Source: Herminiimonas contaminans
Lineage (GTDB): Bacteria > Pseudomonadota > Gammaproteobacteria > Burkholderiales > Burkholderiaceae_D
Length of the DNA stretch: 64,000 bases
Assembly (NCBI RefSeq): GCF_015645465.1
Contig: NZ_JADOEL010000001.1
Coordinates: 248,001-312,000, forward strand
Direction: 5' to 3'
The position numbers were made by a program, and so were the translations under genes. Within the stretch, counting starts at the first letter, position 1. Each line of letters begins with the position of its first letter. The notes beneath the pieces were generated by a model. That model made no database searches and had not been told where the DNA came from. It saw nothing but the letters and a program-made list of their open reading frames with translations. Below, piece after piece: positions 60,064 to 64,000 of the stretch.

Positions 60064-61413
60064 TCAGAATTGCGTCTGCACACCCACGCTGAAGATATTG
60101 CGTGAGTAATTGCTGTAGCCGATATTCGACGGATTATCGATCTGCGTATATTGCGCCCGTACCACCATATTGCGTCCCGCCCATGCACTGATGTCCCACA
60201 AGCTGGTCAGGCTGGCAGTCTTTTGTGTATCTTCACGGGCCGGGAAAAAGAAGCTGCCTTCGTCGTACTTCACCTTGGAATAACTATAGTTGCCGACTAC
60301 CGTCCATTGCGGCTTGATGCGATAGGCGGCAAACACACTAGGCCCGTCCAGGCGACGTGAGTACACCGCCGCGTCGGCATGCTCACGTTGCATATTGTAA
60401 TCAGCACCCACCTGCAAATTCGGCTGCACTTGCGCGACTACGCCGACACTGCCGAGTACGCCATCGGCGTTTCTGTTGCTATCCAAATGCACGGTGCGGT
60501 TGATATAGCCTAGCGAACCGGTCAGCGACCAGGTCGAATTCAGATTGCGCGAAACACGCGTGATCACACCAGGCGTGGTTTCATTCATGCGATTCGCCTG
60601 CCGCGAAAAACCGATATTCGGCTGTATGCTGGCACTCCAGTCCTTATCGCGATAAATGAAAGCCGCGGACAAGGACATGTATTCATTATTGAAGTCTGAC
60701 GTATCGAAGTAACCATTCCCCAGCAATACGCCCTGGAACAGCACCGACCAGCGTTCATTCAGTGGCACCAGATAGCTGCCTGTCAGGCTGCCGCTGGCAC
60801 CCCATGAAGAACGTGGCATCGCATCGGGCGACAAAACGAAGTTACCCGGAAAGCCGCCAACCATCGCAGGAATGATATTCGACACCGGCCCGCCATTGAT
60901 ATTGCTGTCATGCACCAGCCCGGCATAGAACTCCAGTGACCACGGTTTGCCTGATGCCTGGCGCGCAAATGCAGCGGGGTCGTCACGTCCCAGTTGCTCG
61001 ATCAGGTTACTCATCTGGGTCGATACCTGCCCGGCTGGCAACAGGGGCAAGGTTTGCTTGTATAGCTGTGCCGCTTCATCCTTGCGATCCAGCGCAACCA
61101 TGATCGCCGCCAGTTCCACCCGCGGATTTGCTTCTGCCGGTTTCAAAGCGATCACGCGCTGATAGTAGACAATCGCCGTGTCTATCCGCTGCAAGGATGC
61201 ATTGCAACGCGCCAGCACATACAGGCGATCTGCATCCACACTGTTTACAGACGTATCTTCCAGCAATGCACATGCCATATCCGGCCTGCCGTTTTCCTGC
61301 ATCAAACGCGCGACCAATAATTCATTCCGACCATCGACTGCAGGGGTCGCAGCGTAAGCGACGGAAGAGGACAACATCAATACGACGACAAGCGAACGGA
61401 GCATATGATTCAT
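60064..61413 (-). CDS. Slam-like outer-membrane protein (N-terminal TPRs, DUF560-type barrel)
   Basis: Start chosen at MNHMLRSLVVVLML for a normal signal peptide (ending AYAA); an upstream ATG at 61446, four bases after the partner's stop, would allow coupling. 449 residues: TPR-like helices at about 30-145 (AIVYYQRVIALKPAEANPRVELA), then a C-terminal barrel beginning WSLEFYAGLVHDSNINGGP, the Slam/DUF560 hallmark, and ending in an outer-membrane Phe (VGVQTQF). Slam proteins move substrates with TbpB-like barrels across the outer membrane. The gene directly upstream encodes such a candidate. Confidence 0.82.
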   Translation of the reverse strand: MNHMLRSLVVVLMLSSSVAYAATPAVDGRNELLVARLMQENGRPDMACALLEDTSVNSVDADRLYVLARCNASLQRIDTAIVYYQRVIALKPAEANPRVELAAIMVALDRKDEAAQLYKQTLPLLPAGQVSTQMSNLIEQLGRDDPAAFARQASGKPWSLEFYAGLVHDSNINGGPVSNIIPAMVGGFPGNFVLSPDAMPRSSWGASGSLTGSYLVPLNERWSVLFQGVLLGNGYFDTSDFNNEYMSLSAAFIYRDKDWSASIQPNIGFSRQANRMNETTPGVITRVSRNLNSTWSLTGSLGYINRTVHLDSNRNADGVLGSVGVVAQVQPNLQVGADYNMQREHADAAVYSRRLDGPSVFAAYRIKPQWTVVGNYSYSKVKYDEGSFFFPAREDTQKTASLTSLWDISAWAGRNMVVRAQYTQIDNPSNIGYSNYSRNIFSVGVQTQF

Positions 61414-61450
61414 GGATGAAATGGGTAGGGAGTAAATATCTGGCATGACA

Positions 61451-63337
61451 TCAACGTGTAGCAGCAAAGCTACCGCCGCCACTTACGCTATTCGTCGTCA
61501 TATCCCAGGAACCTTTGACTGCGTTAGCAGCCGGGCCAAAGAATTGTCCGTTCCGGATAAAGCCATTCATGGCTGCACCGTTATACGTGCCATTCATGCC
61601 ACCGCCTACATATCCGCCGATGTAAGCGACACTATTAAAGCTCGCACTGCCTTTGTTATTGTCGAACTGGACGTTGCCGCCTATCGGTGTGCCATTGCCT
61701 ATATTGGCAAAGTTGACGTTCATGGTCAGGTTAGCGCCGACTGCCGAACTATCGCTCAGGGTTCCGGTCATGCGGCCATTGAAAGTTGCGTTCAGATTGG
61801 TGGGGAAATTCGCACGCGGTGTGACCACGGTATATTCAGTGCCCATTGTCACTGCGTTTGCCAGCGCAATATTGTTTGCACTGCTGGATGCTGCAATGGC
61901 AGCCGCCTGCGCAGCAGCTAAAGCTGCCTGTATGGCAGTGAGTCCTCCGCTTGTGATGCCGGCTATACCCGTTGCCACAACAGCTCCACCAGGCGGAGCG
62001 ACGATCTGCTCGACTGGCCGGATTGCGCCCAGTACAGGAACCTCGCCGTTAAACAGTGATGCAGCCGGTTTAACAGTCGGATTCATGGAGCCGAGTTTTG
62101 TGATTAACTTATCCAAGTCTTCCTGATTCACTTTTTCTTTGCTGAATGCCGCCAGCAATGCAAGGAAATCCACCGAAGATTTCTTGTCATCGGAAACCAC
62201 GGTGATCGTTTGCTTGCCGAGGCCCTCTATCGTGCCGATAGTCTGCGCTCCAGTCAGCTCACCCCAGGGCGAGCTCGGCATGTCAGAAAAGGTACCACCC
62301 GAGTTGGCCGCCAGATCCTTCAGCTTGTTCGCAATCATCGCGAATTGCGTGCGCGTCATTGTTGCATCCGGAACCAGTGTCCCGTCGCTGCCGGCAGAGA
62401 AGACACCTGCTTCCAGCAGCTTTTGATACTTCTCCTGCACGGTGCTTGCGGGAGATACCGGCGTCGCAGCTGGCAAGCTGGTTTGCTTGATCGGTAAAAT
62501 TTGTTTGGGCTGTTCCAGCACCGGCTTTTCGACTTGTTTGATTTCTTCTTTTAATTGCTGCTGTTGTGTTTTTTCCAGCAGTTTTTGTTGCTCCAGTTGC
62601 TGTGTCAACAGTAATTGTTTTTGTTGCTCAAGCGTCGGCCTCTCCACTTGCTTGATTTGTTCTTTGGTCTGCTCAGCTTGAACTTGCTCGAGCTGCTTTT
62701 TTTGCTCCAACTGCTGCGTCAATAAGAATTGCTTCTGCTGTTCAGGCGTCAGCGTCTCAGTCTTCCTGATTTCTTCCTTAAGCTGCTCTTGCTGCTGCAA
62801 AGTCTTGGACGGCAACTTTTGCTGCTCCATTGTCAGCTGTTCAGTTTTCTTCACTTCTTCCGGCACAGTCTGTTGCTGCGTCATTTCAGCCTGCGGCGCC
62901 GACATCAATTGCCTGCGCTGCTCCAGTGTTAACTCCTGCGGCTGAGGTTGCAGTGTGACTTCCTGCTGCTTGGTCTGGGACTGCATGTAGCCCAGGATCT
63001 GCTGTCTTTCCTCCGGCGTATACGTCTTGCTCAACAAGATGTCCCGCCCTGCAGGCGTAAGATTCTTCAGCATATTCGTGATACGCAACAATGTGCTGTC
63101 GGATAAAGGTATCGGCGTCTGCTGAGCACCCGACTGCTGTCCTCCTTGTTGTCCAGGAGGCTGCTTCTGCATGGCACGCCCCAGATCGACATCGATACCT
63201 TGCACATCTTGCGCTTGGACCGGCTCGACATGCGTGGCTACGAGTGTCAACAAGACAGAAGCAGCACAACACAGCCCCCATGTCTGCCGTAGCGGCATAA
63301 GCGGGTGGTACTTATATATAGAGGTAAATGAGTGCAT
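61451..63337 (-). CDS. exported Gln-rich repeat protein with TbpB-like C-terminal barrel, candidate Slam substrate
   Basis: Start at MHSFTSIYKYHPL, with GGGAG six bases upstream; 628 residues. Signal peptide to about 43 (VEPVQAQ, signal peptidase I type; no lipobox). Residues 44-186 are Gln-rich; 187-286 hold two full and one partial 38-residue Gln/Glu repeat (TLEQQKQLLLTQQLEQQK). An SLH-like segment is at 305-345 (AGVFSAGSDGTLVPDATMTR). An Ala-rich helix at 467-490 leads to a C-terminal domain (about 505-628) with strand-rich repeats and FFGPAANAVKGSWDM, the GxxFGPxAxxxxG tail of TbpB/Slam-type barrels. Same strand as the Slam gene, 37 bases before it. Function unknown. Confidence 0.75.
   Translation of the reverse strand: MHSFTSIYKYHPLMPLRQTWGLCCAASVLLTLVATHVEPVQAQDVQGIDVDLGRAMQKQPPGQQGGQQSGAQQTPIPLSDSTLLRITNMLKNLTPAGRDILLSKTYTPEERQQILGYMQSQTKQQEVTLQPQPQELTLEQRRQLMSAPQAEMTQQQTVPEEVKKTEQLTMEQQKLPSKTLQQQEQLKEEIRKTETLTPEQQKQFLLTQQLEQKKQLEQVQAEQTKEQIKQVERPTLEQQKQLLLTQQLEQQKLLEKTQQQQLKEEIKQVEKPVLEQPKQILPIKQTSLPAATPVSPASTVQEKYQKLLEAGVFSAGSDGTLVPDATMTRTQFAMIANKLKDLAANSGGTFSDMPSSPWGELTGAQTIGTIEGLGKQTITVVSDDKKSSVDFLALLAAFSKEKVNQEDLDKLITKLGSMNPTVKPAASLFNGEVPVLGAIRPVEQIVAPPGGAVVATGIAGITSGGLTAIQAALAAAQAAAIAASSSANNIALANAVTMGTEYTVVTPRANFPTNLNATFNGRMTGTLSDSSAVGANLTMNVNFANIGNGTPIGGNVQFDNNKGSASFNSVAYIGGYVGGGMNGTYNGAAMNGFIRNGQFFGPAANAVKGSWDMTTNSVSGGGSFAATR
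62480..62779 (-). repeat. 114-base tandem repeat in the Slam-substrate candidate gene
   Basis: Two in-frame units of 38 codons (62666-62779 and 62552-62665) plus a partial third (62480-62551) encode KEEIRKTETLTPEQQKQFLL-type Gln/Glu-rich sequence; a degenerate earlier unit lies just 5' of them. Such repeats can change number by slippage. Confidence 0.8.
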
Positions 63338-63639
63338 GTGCTTCTCCCGTGGCAGGCCGTATATAGAAACGGCTAATGGCGGCGAGAATAGCAATCGACT
63401 TGCCGGGAGTAAATACTGCAAATGCAGTAGTCGGACGCGACCAGAGGTGACGGCAAGGGATCAAAATTCGTCACGAATTCTTAACGATATCGTCACGCAA
63501 ATCACATGATTTTCACTCTGAAAATGATTTCAAAATATTTGTGTAATCGCGTCAACCGCATTAATTGGCTGGCGTTATATACGTACGAACTGACTAAGCA
63601 GTTCGCAAAATTTCCTAATACTTTAGAGAGAGCACTCAA
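63338..63639. other. 302-base divergent promoter region
   Basis: AT-rich, between the Slam-substrate gene (minus) and the Ala/Lys-rich gene (plus). Contains no ORF with support. GAGAGAG at 63626-63632 is the ribosome site for the right-hand gene; TTATAT at 63575-63580 might be its -10. No Fur-box-like 19-base palindrome was recognised. Confidence 0.4.
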
Positions 63640-63873
63640 ATGAATAAATTAATCGCTGCCCTGGTTGCCGGTCTGTTTGCCTCCACCGTTTTCGCACAAG
63701 CTGCTGCTCCAGCACCTGCTGCTGCCCCAGCTCCAGTAGCTGCAAAAACAGAAGCTGCAGCCCCAGCTAAAGCAACCAAAACACACGCTAAAAAACACAA
63801 AAAAGCTAAGAAAGCAAAAGCAGCGACTCCTGCAGCAGCACCTGCAGCAGCAGCGCCTGCAGCAGCTAAGTAA
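63640..63873 (+). CDS. small exported Ala/Pro/Lys-rich protein
   Basis: 77 residues. Signal peptide MNKLIAALVAGLFASTVFAQ, then low-complexity AAPAPAAAPAPV and a basic centre KTHAKKHKKAKKAKAA with an Ala/Pro tail. GAGAGAG lies eight bases before the ATG. The composition resembles acid-shock (Asr-like) and histone-H1-tail-like proteins, but similarity is compositional only, and the function is unknown. Two strong terminators follow. Probably monocistronic and well expressed. Confidence 0.7.
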   Translation: MNKLIAALVAGLFASTVFAQAAAPAPAAAPAPVAAKTEAAAPAKATKTHAKKHKKAKKAKAATPAAAPAAAAPAAAK

Positions 63874-63885
63874 TTCGCAGTAATT

Positions 63886-63915
63886 AAAAAAGACAGGTCT
63901 TGCCTGTCTTTTTTA
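63886..63915 (+). terminator. rho-independent terminator of the Ala/Lys-rich gene
   Basis: AAAAGACAGG (63888-63897) and CCTGTCTTTT (63903-63912) with loop TCTTG; a T run follows and an A run precedes, 13 bases past the stop. Confidence 0.93.
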
Positions 63916-63917
63916 TT

Positions 63918-63952
63918 GCCCGATCAGACCGGATACTGATCGGGCATTTTTA
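63918..63952. terminator. second hairpin, possibly for a gene entering from the right
   Basis: GCCCGATCAG (63918-63927) and CTGATCGGGC (63936-63945) followed by a T run (63947-63951). It is a back-up terminator, or serves a minus-strand gene beyond the window edge. The last 48 bases hold nothing I can call. Confidence 0.75.
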
Positions 63953-64000
63953 TGCGCGCTTGCTTTATGTATTGCTCAACGCGCACCAGACGCATCAAGC

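Noticed and set aside
63953-64000. end of a minus-strand gene entering from the right
   Set aside because: Two frames stay open for a few codons only; too short to choose.

Overview
The window looks like chromosomal DNA of a betaproteobacterium of the order Burkholderiales, most probably Oxalobacteraceae (Herminiimonas/Janthinobacterium-like). This rests on the protein families and their order (recA-recX; purM divergent from hda; pcnB-folK-dNK-panB; grpE-dnaK-dnaJ; fur divergent from bamE-dapB; leuS-lptE-holA-proA), on moderate GC by eye, and on three well-formed regulatory sites: a sigma-54 site before pilA, sigma-32 sites before grpE and dnaK, and a LexA box before recA. No database search was possible. 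I saw no rRNA, tRNA, CRISPR array, insertion sequence or prophage.

Layout. 1-2.4 kb: the tail of a YheT-like hydrolase, a protein of unknown function and a BepA-like M48 protease. 2.4-5.6 kb: moaC, then an AT-richer pair of a GT-C-like membrane protein with TPRs and the type IV pilin pilA. 5.7-8.6 kb: an FHA protein and a PP2C phosphatase divergent from a histone-deacetylase-fold enzyme. 8.6-11.2 kb: recX, recA and an RNase H-like gene. 11.3-15.9 kb: a TctDE-like two-component system followed by a two-gene sodium/solute symporter. 15.9-20.1 kb: circularly permuted ATP-grasp, alpha-E, transglutaminase and the proteasome homologue Anbu. 20.1-29.1 kb: housekeeping genes (purM, hda, pcnB, folK, dNK, panB, can and others). 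29.1-33.1 kb: the grpE-dnaK-dnaJ heat-shock genes. 33.3-39.7 kb: hemH, nadK-recN, a HAD phosphatase, hrcA and fur. 39.7-49.7 kb: bamE, dapB, exbBD, an orphan barstar, leuS-lptE-holA-proA, hemJ and an HCCA-isomerase-like gene. 49.7-55.2 kb: rlmL, a VOC protein, a WYL regulator, gabD and a Bcr/CflA exporter. 55.2-60.1 kb: a CACHE-PAS-GGDEF cyclase, a hybrid histidine kinase and a divergent LuxR-type regulator. 60.1-64 kb: a Slam-like outer-membrane protein in an apparent operon with its probable substrate, then a small Ala/Lys-rich exported protein with two tandem terminators.

Two systems stand out. At 60.0-63.3 kb, a Slam-family TPR/beta-barrel protein is co-directional with a 628-residue exported protein. 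That protein has a signal peptide without a lipobox, 38-residue Gln-rich repeats, an SLH-like segment and a TbpB-like C-terminal barrel, so it is a candidate outer-membrane secretion pair with an unusual cargo. At 15.9-20.1 kb lies an Anbu cluster, whose families are known but whose biochemical function is not. Smaller points of interest are the GT-C/TPR protein next to pilA (possible pilin glycosyltransferase), a duplicated proA 3' end flanking two palindromes, an Ala-rich linker in BamE, a leader ORF overlapping the start of the deacetylase gene, and an orphan barstar.
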